This document shows positions 45,430 through 54,557 of a stretch of 64,000 nucleotides of DNA, piece after piece. The number at the start of each line of letters is the position of its first letter. Within the stretch, counting starts at the first letter, position 1. A model generated the notes under the pieces. The model searched no databases, had not been told where the DNA came from, and saw only the letters and a list, made by a program, of their open reading frames with translations. Both the position numbers and the translations under genes were made by a program. Source of the stretch: Thiomicrorhabdus chilensis DSM 12352 (GTDB taxonomy: Bacteria > Pseudomonadota > Gammaproteobacteria > Thiomicrospirales > Thiomicrospiraceae); the NCBI RefSeq assembly GCF_000483485.1, contig NZ_KI519609.1, positions 1,827,460 through 1,891,459 on the forward strand. Reading direction: 5' to 3'.

Positions 45430-45897
45430 ATGAAACGTAGATCTTTCCTTAAAGGTACCCTTGCAACTGGCGCGGCAGCTGTAGCTGTAAACGCTGGTCT
45501 ATTAACGCCAAGCACTGTTTTGGCTGATTGGAACAAAAACGCATTCTCAGCTAAAAGCTCTGACGATGCTCTAAACAGTGTTTTTGGTTCAGCTTCTGCA
45601 ACGGCAGAAGGTGATGTAAAACTTAAAGCACCTGCTATCGCAGAAAACGGTGCTGTTACCCCTGTAACTGTTGATGCAACTGGCATGAGCGGTGTTGAAT
45701 CAATCGCTATCCTAGCGAGCAAAAACCCAATGCCATTAGTTTGTACTTATGACTTTGCTGATTCTGCACTTGGTTATGTTTCTACTCGTATCAAAATGGG
45801 TGAGACAATGAATGTTGTTGCCGTTGTTAAAGCTGGCGGAAAACTATTCAAAGCTGAACAAGAAGTTAAAGTAACTATCGGTGGATGTGGCGGTTAA
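45430..45897 (+). CDS. soxY: SoxY, sulfur carrier subunit
   Basis: 155 residues. A Tat signal (MKRRSFLKGTLATGAAAVAV) exports the folded SoxYZ pair. The C-terminus is GGCGG, in which the single Cys covalently carries the sulfur substrate through all Sox reactions. DFADSALGYVSTRIKMGETMNVVAVV is the family's core. It needs SoxZ as partner, encoded 59 bases downstream. RBS GGGAG is 12 bases upstream of the start. Confidence 0.97.
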   Translation: MKRRSFLKGTLATGAAAVAVNAGLLTPSTVLADWNKNAFSAKSSDDALNSVFGSASATAEGDVKLKAPAIAENGAVTPVTVDATGMSGVESIAILASKNPMPLVCTYDFADSALGYVSTRIKMGETMNVVAVVKAGGKLFKAEQEVKVTIGGCGG

Positions 45898-45956
45898 TCC
45901 CCCATCTCTAAACTTCAAGTTTATAAAGCACTGAATAATTATTAAAAGGAAATAAC

Positions 45957-46268
45957 ATGTCAATTAAAATCAGAATGCGTGGAAAATCTAAAGGTGGCGT
46001 TGCAGAAGTTAAAGCGCTTATCAAGCACCCAATGGAATCTGGTGTACGTATGAACAAAAAAACTGGTAAGCCATATCCAGCTAAGTTCATCGACTCTGTC
46101 AAAGTATCTGTAAACGGTGCTGAAGCAGTAAATGCACAGTGGTCTGGGGCTGTATCTGCAAACCCATACATGGCTGTACAAGTAAAAGCAAACGCTGGTG
46201 ACGAAGTTAAACTAGCGATTACTGATAACACTGGTGAAACTGGTGAAGAAACTCTTAAATTAAAATAA
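45957..46268 (+). CDS. soxZ: SoxZ, partner of SoxY
   Basis: 103 residues, no signal peptide: it is exported with SoxY. MSIKIRMRGKSKGGVAEVKALIKHPMESG and the following RMNKKTGKPYPAKFI are typical SoxZ. The immunoglobulin-like fold clamps SoxY's carrier arm. RBS AAGGAAATAAC. A stable hairpin at 46280-46301 follows before soxA. Confidence 0.97.
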   Translation: MSIKIRMRGKSKGGVAEVKALIKHPMESGVRMNKKTGKPYPAKFIDSVKVSVNGAEAVNAQWSGAVSANPYMAVQVKANAGDEVKLAITDNTGETGEETLKLK

Positions 46269-46279
46269 TTTAAAGAGAT

Positions 46280-46301
46280 CGTGCCTACTTTCGGGTAGGC
46301 A
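46280..46301 (+). promoter_or_regulatory. intercistronic hairpin between soxZ and soxA
   Basis: An 8-bp perfect stem GTGCCTAC / GTAGGCAC with loop TTTCGG and no T-run, 12 bases after the soxZ stop. It is better suited to protecting the 3' end of a soxXYZ message, or partially reducing read-through, than to full termination. Confidence 0.55.
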
Positions 46302-46353
46302 CACCCCATAATAATAATAGAAATAAAACAGAGCTCTCGGACGGAGGATTGGA

Positions 46354-47184
46354 ATGAAAAAAACACTACTAATCGCCTTAACATTAGGTGTATCAGTAGC
46401 TGCCACCTCAACAATGGCAAATACTGTGGACCCAGAAACTGATCGCCAGCAATTGGTTGATTATTTCAAAGCAAAAAGTCCAAACATCGAATTTCAGGAG
46501 TATGCCAACGGTGCATACATTTACTCAGCAGACAAATACGCTCAATGGGAAGCAGCTGAAGAATTCCCTCCATATTTAGACGCAATCGATGCCGGTGAAG
46601 CGGCATGGAACAAGGATCAAGCTGTTTTTGAAAAATGCTTTGGCTCTGACGTTTCCAAGATTCGTCCACAATACCCTTATTTTGACGAATCGACCCAACA
46701 AGTTGTTACACTTGAAGGCGCCATCAACAAGTGTCGCACTGATGCTGGTTTGAAACCATACAAGTGGAAGAAAGGAACCCTGGCTCAGGTCAGCGCATTC
46801 CTAGCTTACAACTCACGTGGACAGAAAATCGACGTCAAAATTGACAGCGAAGGTGCTAAGCAGGCCTTTAACGAAGGTAGAGAACTGTACATCACTCCGC
46901 GTGGTCAGTTAAACCTTTCTTGTGCCAAATGTCACACCTACAACTCCGGTCGTATGGCGCGTGCTAACACTTTATCGCCAAACCTTGGTCACACTAGCCA
47001 CTTCCCAGTTTTCCGTGCGAAATGGCAGAACCTAGGAACTTTACACCGTCGTTATGGTGGATGCCACAAAAACATGCGTGCCACTCCATTTAAAGCACAG
47101 AGTAAAGAGTATCGTAACCTAGAGTTTTTCCAGGCTTATATGTCTAACGGCATTGAGATCAACGGACCTGGTTACCGTGAATAA
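46354..47184 (+). CDS. soxA: SoxA, monoheme type, catalytic subunit of SoxAX
   Basis: 276 residues. Signal peptide ends STMA. There is only one CxxCH, CAKCH at 190-194; the N-terminal heme site of diheme SoxA is replaced by Cys95 and Cys127, the pair that forms a disulfide in monoheme SoxA. The active-site cysteine that carries the heme-ligating persulfide is Cys237 in RRYGGCHKNMRATP. It couples thiosulfate to SoxY. RBS GGAGG (ACGGAGGATTGGA) is strong. Last gene of soxXYZA; soxB and soxCD are not in the window. Confidence 0.96.
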   Translation: MKKTLLIALTLGVSVAATSTMANTVDPETDRQQLVDYFKAKSPNIEFQEYANGAYIYSADKYAQWEAAEEFPPYLDAIDAGEAAWNKDQAVFEKCFGSDVSKIRPQYPYFDESTQQVVTLEGAINKCRTDAGLKPYKWKKGTLAQVSAFLAYNSRGQKIDVKIDSEGAKQAFNEGRELYITPRGQLNLSCAKCHTYNSGRMARANTLSPNLGHTSHFPVFRAKWQNLGTLHRRYGGCHKNMRATPFKAQSKEYRNLEFFQAYMSNGIEINGPGYRE

Positions 47185-47200
47185 TATTCACGAAATCTAA

Positions 47201-47228
47201 AAAAACCCGGCAATAGCCGGGTTTTTTT
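47201..47228 (+). terminator. terminator of soxXYZA
   Basis: A GC-rich stem AACCCGGC / GCCGGGTT with loop AATA followed by a run of T, 17 bases after soxA. Confidence 0.95.
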
Positions 47229-47326
47229 ATGTCTACTGACTTGGTATTTTATCTACCTTGATTACAAATAAACATTCATAAAACAATTCTCCTGAAACTT
47301 ATCTGTTTCCCCCTCACTCTAGATAC

Positions 47327-47356
47327 AAAAAAGCCAGCTTACTACGCTGGCTTTTT
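47327..47356 (-). terminator. terminator of the terB-like gene
   Basis: AAAAAAGCCAGC / GCTGGCTTTTT with a 7-base loop; the minus strand gives the T-run. It uses the same GCCAGC stem core as the terminators at 1105, 8351 and 9357. Confidence 0.85.
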
Positions 47357-47384
47357 ATTGAAACGAAACACCTCTAATTCGCTC

Positions 47385-47783
47385 TTAAATTTCAAGCATC
47401 TGCTCACCTTCGTATATCCAGTCAAAACCTTGTCGGACCCAACGCTCGATGCGCATCATCAACTCAGGGTCGTTCAAACCCATCTTCTGGGCGATCAGAA
47501 ATACCTTATCCTGCTCTTCCTTACCAAAATGACCATCTTTATATGATATTTTGATAATCTCCTGCAGGGTGATGATGCGAGAAATCTTATTGTCCAGCAA
47601 CTTGATATGCTCATCAATATCAATACCTGCTTTATCAAGGCTGTACTCAATGCCATAAGCTTCACTAAAATCTTTCAAATACTGAACTTCTTCTTCAGAC
47701 ACATCATTGTCCGCTGCGGCGATGTGAGCGGCCAAATCAAATACAACCTGACGTTGCTGCTGAGTTAATCGATCTGCAAACAT
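47385..47783 (-). CDS. TerB-like protein
   Basis: 132 residues, all helical and acidic. ADNDVSEEEVQYLKDF matches the TerB core, where an Asp/Glu-rich loop binds a divalent metal; the DGHFGKEEQDKVFLIAQKMGL half repeats that arrangement. TerB domains occur in tellurite resistance operons and in many stand-alone stress proteins; none of the other ter genes are here, so a role in tellurite resistance should not be assumed. It starts 26 bases after ilvD on the same strand and may be its operon partner. Confidence 0.8.
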   Translation of the reverse strand: MFADRLTQQQRQVVFDLAAHIAAADNDVSEEEVQYLKDFSEAYGIEYSLDKAGIDIDEHIKLLDNKISRIITLQEIIKISYKDGHFGKEEQDKVFLIAQKMGLNDPELMMRIERWVRQGFDWIYEGEQMLEI

Positions 47784-47809
47784 ATTTCACGCTCTCCTAG
47801 TTGGCGATA

Positions 47810-49666
47810 TTATCGGTGTTCAATCTGATCTACGTCACGTACAGCACCAAATGCCGCACTGGTAGTCATTGCTGCATAAGCTCTCAGTGCGGCACTGACT
47901 TTACGAGGACGGTCTTCAACGGGCTTCCAGGCATCTCGGCCTTTTGCAACCATGGTTTGACGTCTCTCTGCCAACTCCTCATCGCTCAGCGCCACATTGA
48001 TAGTTCGATTAGGAATATCAATTTCAATGACGTCACCGTCTTCAACCAAACCGATATTACCGCCTTCTGCGGCTTCCGGTGAGGCGTGACCGATTGAAAG
48101 GCCGGAGGTTCCACCTGAGAATCGACCATCCGTCAACAAGGCACACTCTTTGCCCAATCCTTTCGACTTCAAATAACTGGTTGGGTACAGCATCTCTTGC
48201 ATACCCGGTCCACCCTTCGGCCCTTCATAACGGATTATGACCACATCACCAGATTTAACTTCATCACCCAGAATTCCGGCGACGGCCGCATCCTGACTTT
48301 CATAAATACGCGCCTTACCGGTAAACTTAAAAATCTCCTCATCAACACCGGCGGTTTTAACCACACAACCGTCCAATGCGATGTTTCCGTACAGTACCGC
48401 TAAGCCGCCATCTTTGGTATAGGCATGTTCAACACTGCGAATACAACCATTTTCAGGATCCGCATCAAGTGTTTTCCAACGCTTATCCTGACTAAATGCC
48501 TGGGTGGTGCGGACATTACCAGGTGCCGCTCTGAAAAAGGTTTCAACCGCCGGATCATCGGTTCGGCGAATATCCCAAAGCTCCAAAGCGGCAGCCATCG
48601 TCGAAGCGTGTACGGTAGAAACATCAGAGTGCAGCAAACCGCCGCGCTCCAACTCTCCCAGTATGCGCATAATGCCGCCGGCACGGTGTACATCTTCCAT
48701 ATGATAGATTTTAGAGTTCGGCGCGACTTTTGACAAACACGGTACTCTACGAGAAACATGGTCAATATCCGCCATGGTAAATTTCACTTCCGCCTCTTTG
48801 GCGATCGCCAGAAGATGCAAAATCGTGTTGGTTGATCCGCCCATCGCCACATCCAGTGACATTGCATTTTCAAACGCTTCAAAGGTGGCGATGGAGCGTG
48901 GAAGTACAGAATCATCATCCTGTTCATAGTATTGTTTTGCAATTTCAACTATACGACGACCCGCCTCTTCAAACAAATGTCTACGGTCTGCATGTGTCGC
49001 CAAAGTTGTTCCGTTACCGGGCAATGCAATACCTAATGCTTCAGCCAAACAATTCATCGAATTTGCGGTAAACATGCCCGAACAAGAGCCGCAAGTCGGA
49101 CAAGCGGAAATTTCAACATCGTTGACATCCGAATCTGAACATTTATCATCCGCCGCCATCACCATCGCATCGACCAGATCCAGCTTGATCTCGGTGCCGC
49201 CCAATACGGTTTTACCCGACTCCATTGGACCGCCCGTCACGAAAATGGTCGGAATATTCAGGCGCATGGCCGCCATCATCATACCCGGAGTGATTTTGTC
49301 GCAGTTCGAAATACACACCAAAGCGTCGGCACAGTGCGCATTGCACATATACTCAACCGAATCCGCAATTAAATCACGAGACGGCAAAGAGTACAGCATA
49401 CCGTCATGCCCCATGGCAATACCGTCATCCACCGCAATGGTATTGAACTCTTTGGCAATGCCTCCGTGCTCTTCAATCACGCCAGCGACCAACTGCCCCA
49501 TGTCCTTCAAGTGAACATGCCCCGGCACAAACTGCGTAAACGAGTTGGCAATCGCAATAATCGGCTTACCAAAATCTTCAGTCTGCATACCGGTTGCACG
49601 CCACAAAGCTCGGGCTCCGGCCATGTTGCGGCCATGCGTACTGGTTCTTGAACGATACTGAGGCAT
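47810..49666 (-). CDS. ilvD: dihydroxy-acid dehydratase
   Basis: 618 residues, the length of the long IlvD class. An Fe-S dehydratase making 2-oxoacids for valine, leucine and isoleucine. Cluster-binding cysteines are in [15 protein letters not shown] and [19 protein letters not shown]; the catalytic Ser region [20 protein letters not shown] is intact near the C-terminus. It is unlinked to ilvBNC. It depends on Fe-S assembly, consistent with iscRA at 32 kb. Confidence 0.97.
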   Translation of the reverse strand: MPQYRSRTSTHGRNMAGARALWRATGMQTEDFGKPIIAIANSFTQFVPGHVHLKDMGQLVAGVIEEHGGIAKEFNTIAVDDGIAMGHDGMLYSLPSRDLIADSVEYMCNAHCADALVCISNCDKITPGMMMAAMRLNIPTIFVTGGPMESGKTVLGGTEIKLDLVDAMVMAADDKCSDSDVNDVEISACPTCGSCSGMFTANSMNCLAEALGIALPGNGTTLATHADRRHLFEEAGRRIVEIAKQYYEQDDDSVLPRSIATFEAFENAMSLDVAMGGSTNTILHLLAIAKEAEVKFTMADIDHVSRRVPCLSKVAPNSKIYHMEDVHRAGGIMRILGELERGGLLHSDVSTVHASTMAAALELWDIRRTDDPAVETFFRAAPGNVRTTQAFSQDKRWKTLDADPENGCIRSVEHAYTKDGGLAVLYGNIALDGCVVKTAGVDEEIFKFTGKARIYESQDAAVAGILGDEVKSGDVVIIRYEGPKGGPGMQEMLYPTSYLKSKGLGKECALLTDGRFSGGTSGLSIGHASPEAAEGGNIGLVEDGDVIEIDIPNRTINVALSDEELAERRQTMVAKGRDAWKPVEDRPRKVSAALRAYAAMTTSAAFGAVRDVDQIEHR

Positions 49667-49908
49667 CTAAAACTCCTTGAAACGTTGCAATGATTCAACA
49701 ATCATTGATTGGCTGTTATACTTAAATATGTTTTATTATTTTCTCACATCTGCCAATCAGATATGACAAAATCCAGACGCTTTTTGTCAAATCCATCGGA
49801 TTAACCCTTTTAGACTCTTGACAAACCACAAGCTTAAAAAGGTTATGATGGATTTGATGGGTGTGTGTAACCTTAAATGGATATTTCTAATTACTAAACG
49901 GCCATTGA

Positions 49909-51198
49909 ATGCAGCAATCAGAACTTGATTTTATAAACAGCCTACGTCAATCGTCTCGTTATATTGAAGAGCATCGCGGTAAAACTTGCGTGATCTATCT
50001 TCCCGGAGAACTTTTACTCAAGGAAGCCAGCCGCAAACAACTCGCCCAAGATGTAGGCCTACTGCATAATCTAGGCCTCAAATTGGTTTTGGTCATGGGG
50101 GCCACCCCCCAGATTGACGCAGCGTTGAAACTGTATGGCGAGGAGTGGCAAACACATCAACAGTTTCGTATCACCACCACGGAGATGCTTCCGGTTTTCC
50201 AACAAGCCATCGGCACGGTAAAAACTCAGCTTGAAGCCAGCTTCAGTCAGGCCAACTGCATGCAGCCGACCCCAATAACCATCACATCCGGGAACTGGGT
50301 CATTGCACAACCCAAAGGGGTCATCGAAGGCATTGACTACCAGCACACCGGAAAACTGCGGAAAATCAATCACCAGGCCATCGCAGCCAATCTGGATGCC
50401 GGGCAAATTGCCCTGCTCACGCCTTTGGCGTATTCACTCACCGGAGAGGTATTCAACCTCAACACGCTGGAACAAGCCTGTGAAGTCGCATCGGCCATTA
50501 AAGCCGACAAACTGATGGTATTCACCACGCCGGCAGAAATGCAACAACTCCCCAAACAGTTAAGCATTCCCGAACTGGATGGCGTATTACTTACGCCCAG
50601 CACAGCGGACCAACAGCGGCTGCTCACTCAAATTCGCAAAACCAGTCAAAATGTCAAACGTGTACACTTGATGGACAAACAGGATCCGAGCGCCATCCTG
50701 ATTGAGCTCTTTACCCGCGACGGTTCCGGAACCTTGATTTTCAGCGACCGTTACCACCAGGTTCGCGATGCACAAATCGAAGACGTCGGCGGCATTCTCG
50801 ACCTCATCAGCCCGCTTGAACAACAAGGGGTACTGGTGAAACGCTCAAGAGAGTTGCTTGAACTTGAAATCGGTAATTTCATCGTGCTTGAACGCGATCA
50901 GCACATTATTGGTTGCGCCGCCCTCTATCAACATGAAAATGATTTTGGAGAACTTGCCTGCCTGGCGGTTCATCCACAATACCAAGGTCAGGAGCTCGGC
51001 AGCGAACTGCTGGCAGCGGTTGAGAACAAAGCGAAAGCCTTATCCCTAAAAACCCTGTTTTTACTGACCACCCATACACAGCACTGGTTTATAGAGCACG
51101 GTTTTCAAGCCGATGAAAAAGAAAAACTGCCCGAAAAAAGACAGTCACTCTATAACTTTCAACGCAACTCCAAAGTGCTGTTTAAACCCTTATATTGA
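49909..51198 (+). CDS. argA: N-acetylglutamate synthase
   Basis: 429 residues. An N-terminal amino-acid-kinase-like domain (about 1-280) that binds arginine for feedback inhibition, and a C-terminal GNAT acetyltransferase (about 290-429) with LACLAVHPQYQGQELGSELL. This is the classic ArgA layout. The argJ at 60.7-61.9 kb can also make N-acetylglutamate by recycling, so both routes to ornithine appear to exist. The start ATG at 49909 has no strong ribosome site. Confidence 0.94.
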   Translation: MQQSELDFINSLRQSSRYIEEHRGKTCVIYLPGELLLKEASRKQLAQDVGLLHNLGLKLVLVMGATPQIDAALKLYGEEWQTHQQFRITTTEMLPVFQQAIGTVKTQLEASFSQANCMQPTPITITSGNWVIAQPKGVIEGIDYQHTGKLRKINHQAIAANLDAGQIALLTPLAYSLTGEVFNLNTLEQACEVASAIKADKLMVFTTPAEMQQLPKQLSIPELDGVLLTPSTADQQRLLTQIRKTSQNVKRVHLMDKQDPSAILIELFTRDGSGTLIFSDRYHQVRDAQIEDVGGILDLISPLEQQGVLVKRSRELLELEIGNFIVLERDQHIIGCAALYQHENDFGELACLAVHPQYQGQELGSELLAAVENKAKALSLKTLFLLTTHTQHWFIEHGFQADEKEKLPEKRQSLYNFQRNSKVLFKPLY

Positions 51199-51249
51199 TT
51201 TCCTCTTCACCCCAACCAAAGCCGGCAAAATAGCCGACTAAAGAGAACT

Positions 51250-51861
51250 ATGTCACGAGTTACCCAAATTAAAGATCGATTCCGCGGCTTCCTGCCAATT
51301 GTAGTAGATGTCGAAACCGCTGGCTTTAACGCCGACACCGACGCCCTCATCGAAATGGCGGTTGTTACCTTAAGAATGAACAGCCGTGGAACGCTGGAGC
51401 GCGATACCACCTATTCCAGAAACATTCTCCCTTTTGAAGGCGCTAATCTCGACCCTTCGGCACTGAAGTTTATCGGTGTCGATGACCCTTTCCACCCTTT
51501 TAGGAGAGCGGTCTCTGAAACAGAGGCACTTAAAGCGCTGTTTGCCCCGATCAATCAGCAAATAAACGAGAGTGGATGCAGTCGCGCAATACTGGTTGGC
51601 CATAACGCATTTTTCGATTTAGGCTTTGTCAAAAAAGCGGCCGAGCGCACGCAAATTAAATCCCCATTTCATGAATTCAGCACCTTCGATACGGTGTCCT
51701 TGGCAGGTTTGGTTCATGGTCAGACGGTATTGGCCAAAGCGGTGGAAAAAGCGGGCATGAGCTGGGATAACCAACAAGCCCATTCCGCCGTTTACGACAC
51801 CGAAAAAACAGCGGATCTGTTCTGTCAGATCGTCAATCAATGGCCACTTTATACCGGCTAA
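51250..51861 (+). CDS. rnt: ribonuclease T
   Basis: 203 residues, DEDDh exonuclease that trims tRNA and other RNA 3' ends. Motif ExoI is VVDVETAGFNADTDALIEMA, ExoII LVGHNAFFDLGFVKKAAER, and ExoIII AHSAVYDTEKTADLFCQIV. Length 203 and FNADTDALIEMA fit RNase T rather than the epsilon proofreading subunit. It is 51 bases after argA, convergent with grxD. Confidence 0.94.
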   Translation: MSRVTQIKDRFRGFLPIVVDVETAGFNADTDALIEMAVVTLRMNSRGTLERDTTYSRNILPFEGANLDPSALKFIGVDDPFHPFRRAVSETEALKALFAPINQQINESGCSRAILVGHNAFFDLGFVKKAAERTQIKSPFHEFSTFDTVSLAGLVHGQTVLAKAVEKAGMSWDNQQAHSAVYDTEKTADLFCQIVNQWPLYTG

Positions 51862-51926
51862 ACCTGCTAATTTTCTGAATGGGTGAAAACCAGCAGGCCT
51901 GGTCAAAACGTCCATTCCTAGAAACA

Positions 51927-51964
51927 AAAACAGCCGGACAAAACTAAATTTGTCCGGCTGTTTT
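51927..51964. terminator. bidirectional terminator between rnt and grxD
   Basis: A 16-bp perfect stem AAAACAGCCGGACAAA / TTTGTCCGGCTGTTTT with loop ACTAAA, A- and T-rich on both outer sides. A CAGGCCTG copy lies at 51894. Confidence 0.92.
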
Positions 51965-52031
51965 AAGGCCTGCGCAGGAAGCAAGGATTAAGCTACAAAG
52001 CTACCTGTTCGATTCGATTACGTTTCAGCAA

Positions 52032-52388
52032 TCAAGCTTCGCTTGGCTGCTTGGCATTGGCTTCCGCCATCATTTTCTTGAGCTCGCCGGATTCTGCCAG
52101 TTCCAATGTAATGTCACAGCCGCCCTGCAACTCGCCGCCGATATAAAGCTGCGGAAAGGTCGGCCAATCCTGATATTTTGGTAAATGCTCAAAAATGGTC
52201 GCATCCGCCAGAATATTTACAAAAGCAAACTTTTCTCCTGTCTCAACCAACGCTTGGGCAGCTCGACTGGAAAATCCGCAAGAAGGCATCTGCGGCGTCC
52301 CTTTCATGTAGATAACCACCGGATTATTGGTGACTTGCTCATGAATGCGTTCCAATGTCTCTTTTTCAAGTGAATCTTGTTCTGACAT
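52032..52388 (-). CDS. grxD: monothiol glutaredoxin
   Basis: 118 residues. The active site is CGFS in GTPQMPSCGFSSRAAQAL, the monothiol class that binds a glutathione-ligated [2Fe-2S] cluster. TFPQLYIGGELQGGCDI gives the cis-Pro glutathione pocket. It assists Fe-S transfer, working with A-type carriers such as IscA. RBS AGGATAGAG. Confidence 0.96.
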   Translation of the reverse strand: MSEQDSLEKETLERIHEQVTNNPVVIYMKGTPQMPSCGFSSRAAQALVETGEKFAFVNILADATIFEHLPKYQDWPTFPQLYIGGELQGGCDITLELAESGELKKMMAEANAKQPSEA

Positions 52389-52482
52389 ATCTCTATCCTC
52401 TCGAAGACTAAAATTAAAATACCAGAGTACTTTACTAGGTTATCAATAAAAAATCAAAATTATAGATATCCCTTATGCCAGA

Positions 52483-54303
52483 TCAAAGCGTTTTATCAAC
52501 GTTTTTTTGCAACCAGAATTCAAGCAAGGCGGCATGCCAAAGCTTACTGCCCTGAATAGCAGTAAAATTCTCGGGCGCCTCAGGATCATCCAATAGCTTC
52601 TGTAATGCCTGCTCATTAAACAATCCCCGCGCCTTGGCTTGAGGAGAGGTCAATATTTTTTTCATAAACTCATAAAACTCGCCCCGTACATATTTCAACG
52701 CCGGCATCGGAAAAGCTACTTTAGGCCGGTCAATGATCTCATCGGGCACCAAGCCACGCGCAATTTTCTTTAAGATGAACTTGCCGCCATCAATCAGTTT
52801 CAACTCATCCGGTGCTGACATGGCCAGTTCAACCAATTGATGGTCCAGAAAAGGCACTCGTGCTTCCAGCCCCCACGCCATAGTCATGTTATCCACCCGC
52901 TTGACCGGATCATCGACAATCAAGGTGGTCACATCCAGACGCAAAACCTGATCCAAAAAGGTATCCGCACCCGGTTCTGTCAAACGATGCCCCACATAAT
53001 CAGAGGTCACATCATGAACATGGTATTGCGGATTGATCACAGACAGCCACTCCTCATGCGAGCGGTCAAAATAAAAAGGTCTGAACGCATTCAAAACCGA
53101 TTCCATATCTTGCAAATCAATCTGCCTGCCGGCTTCGGCCATTTTTCCGTACCAGAAATACCCGCCAAACACTTCATCGGCACCTTGCCCAGACATCACC
53201 ACCTTGACGTCCTGAGCAACCTGCTCGGATAGCAGATAAAACGCAATCGCATCCTGCCCTACCATGGGTTCGGACATGGCTTCGACCGCTTCATGCAATC
53301 TAGGCAAAACATCATCATTAGAGATCAGGTATTGCTTGTGATCGGTATTGAAACGCTCGACCACCTTATCGGAAAACTCGAACTCGCTGCCTTTCTCCTC
53401 CGGAGCGTCTTCAAAACCAATCGAAAAGGTCTTGATGTTCTCAACCCCAGCTTCGTGCAAAAGACCCACTATCAGACTCGAATCCAGACCACCCGAGAGA
53501 AGCACTCCTACTGGCACATCGGCCGCAGTCAAACGTTTATGAACGGCGTCTTTCAAGCTTTCATGAATGGCATCAACCCAGGCCTGCTGAGTTTTGGGAG
53601 TCGATTCCTCGTTCAGCGCAGGACGCTGCGCTTCCAAAAACCAGTAACGTTTCTTGAATATCTGACCATCGGGATTGACGATCATCCAATGGCCCGGTTC
53701 CAATTTCCGCACCCCTTTTAGAATGGTGTGTGGAGCAGGAATCACAGCATGCAAAGTCAACTGATGGTGAAGCCCAATTGGATCGACTGAGGTATCCACA
53801 TCCCCCTCGGCCAGCAAGGCCTGAGTATTGGAGGCAAAACGCACCCCTCCTTTCACCGGCGCATAATAAAGAGGCTTGATTCCCATTCGGTCACGGGCCA
53901 ACAAAAGCTGGTGATTATCATCATCCCAAATGGCAAACGCAAACATGCCTTCAAAACGGCTGACGCAATCCATTCCCCACTGCCGGTAAGCTTTAAGAAT
54001 CACCTCCGTATCAGAATGTGAAGCAAATTCATGACCCAATTCCTGCAGTTCGACCTTCAACGCCTGATAGTTATAGATACAGCCGTTAAACACCAATGAA
54101 AGCGCTTGGTCTCGCATGGGCTGATGCCCGGCATCAGTCAAGTCGATAATAGAAAGTCGGCGATGCCCCAATCCCACATGATCCTGAACCCATGTCCCGC
54201 CATCATCCGGACCACGCTTCTCCAGCGCCGCCAACATAGGTTTTAAACGTGATTCTGTCGCAAGCTGACCGTCCCAATAAATTTCACCACAAATTCCACA
54301 CAT
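52483..54303 (-). CDS. asparagine synthase-type amidotransferase, N-acetylglutaminylglutamine amide (NAGGN) family
   Basis: 606 residues from the ATG at 54303, which places the Cys nucleophile at position 2 (MCGICGEIYWDG); five residues upstream are not part of the protein. The glutaminase domain is followed by the ATP pyrophosphatase domain with VLLSGGLDSSLIVGLLHEAG. The sequence matches, by eye, the three-gene family in which such an enzyme amidates N-acetylglutaminylglutamine, an osmolyte, rather than plain AsnB: HYLTLHAVIPAPHTILKGVR-like segments are shared. The partner GNAT/ATP-grasp synthase usually sits next to it, but is not in this neighbourhood, so the osmolyte role is inference. 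The cis neighbours are grxD and a secreted hydrolase. Confidence 0.8.
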   Translation of the reverse strand: MCGICGEIYWDGQLATESRLKPMLAALEKRGPDDGGTWVQDHVGLGHRRLSIIDLTDAGHQPMRDQALSLVFNGCIYNYQALKVELQELGHEFASHSDTEVILKAYRQWGMDCVSRFEGMFAFAIWDDDNHQLLLARDRMGIKPLYYAPVKGGVRFASNTQALLAEGDVDTSVDPIGLHHQLTLHAVIPAPHTILKGVRKLEPGHWMIVNPDGQIFKKRYWFLEAQRPALNEESTPKTQQAWVDAIHESLKDAVHKRLTAADVPVGVLLSGGLDSSLIVGLLHEAGVENIKTFSIGFEDAPEEKGSEFEFSDKVVERFNTDHKQYLISNDDVLPRLHEAVEAMSEPMVGQDAIAFYLLSEQVAQDVKVVMSGQGADEVFGGYFWYGKMAEAGRQIDLQDMESVLNAFRPFYFDRSHEEWLSVINPQYHVHDVTSDYVGHRLTEPGADTFLDQVLRLDVTTLIVDDPVKRVDNMTMAWGLEARVPFLDHQLVELAMSAPDELKLIDGGKFILKKIARGLVPDEIIDRPKVAFPMPALKYVRGEFYEFMKKILTSPQAKARGLFNEQALQKLLDDPEAPENFTAIQGSKLWHAALLEFWLQKNVDKTL

Positions 54304-54557
54304 AGTCCTGATTGCCACTTGGTTGCTTAATAATGGAGTTATTGTATCAACTAAACGATGTTAAATAACGTCCTAAGCAGAACCGGTTGATGTTAAATTA
54401 CCCATTAAAATGACAAATCGTTGAATGATTTTATAGCTGCCATTAAAATCTTAATCCTTGTTAGAACTACTTATCATTTACCAAGCAATCATCTTTTGGT
54501 ACTCTTAAGTGGTGATTTAGCGGTAAATTCTGCAATAATTTCCCGGAGTGTGGGCTA
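54304..54557. other. intergenic gap with short direct repeats
   Basis: This 254-base gap between divergent genes contains direct repeats GATGTTAAATNAC (about 54357 and 54390) and CCATTAAAAT (two copies about 37 bases apart). No gene or terminator was found. It must hold promoters for both flanking genes. Confidence 0.35.

Noticed and set aside
47385-47783. Tellurite resistance operon
   Set aside because: Only a TerB-like domain protein is present; terA, C, D, E and Z are absent, and TerB domains are widespread outside tellurite resistance.
51967-51974. Further repeat copies of the AAGGCCTG kind (also near 53826 and 59786)
   Set aside because: They differ from the palindromic octamer at the first base and were not counted.
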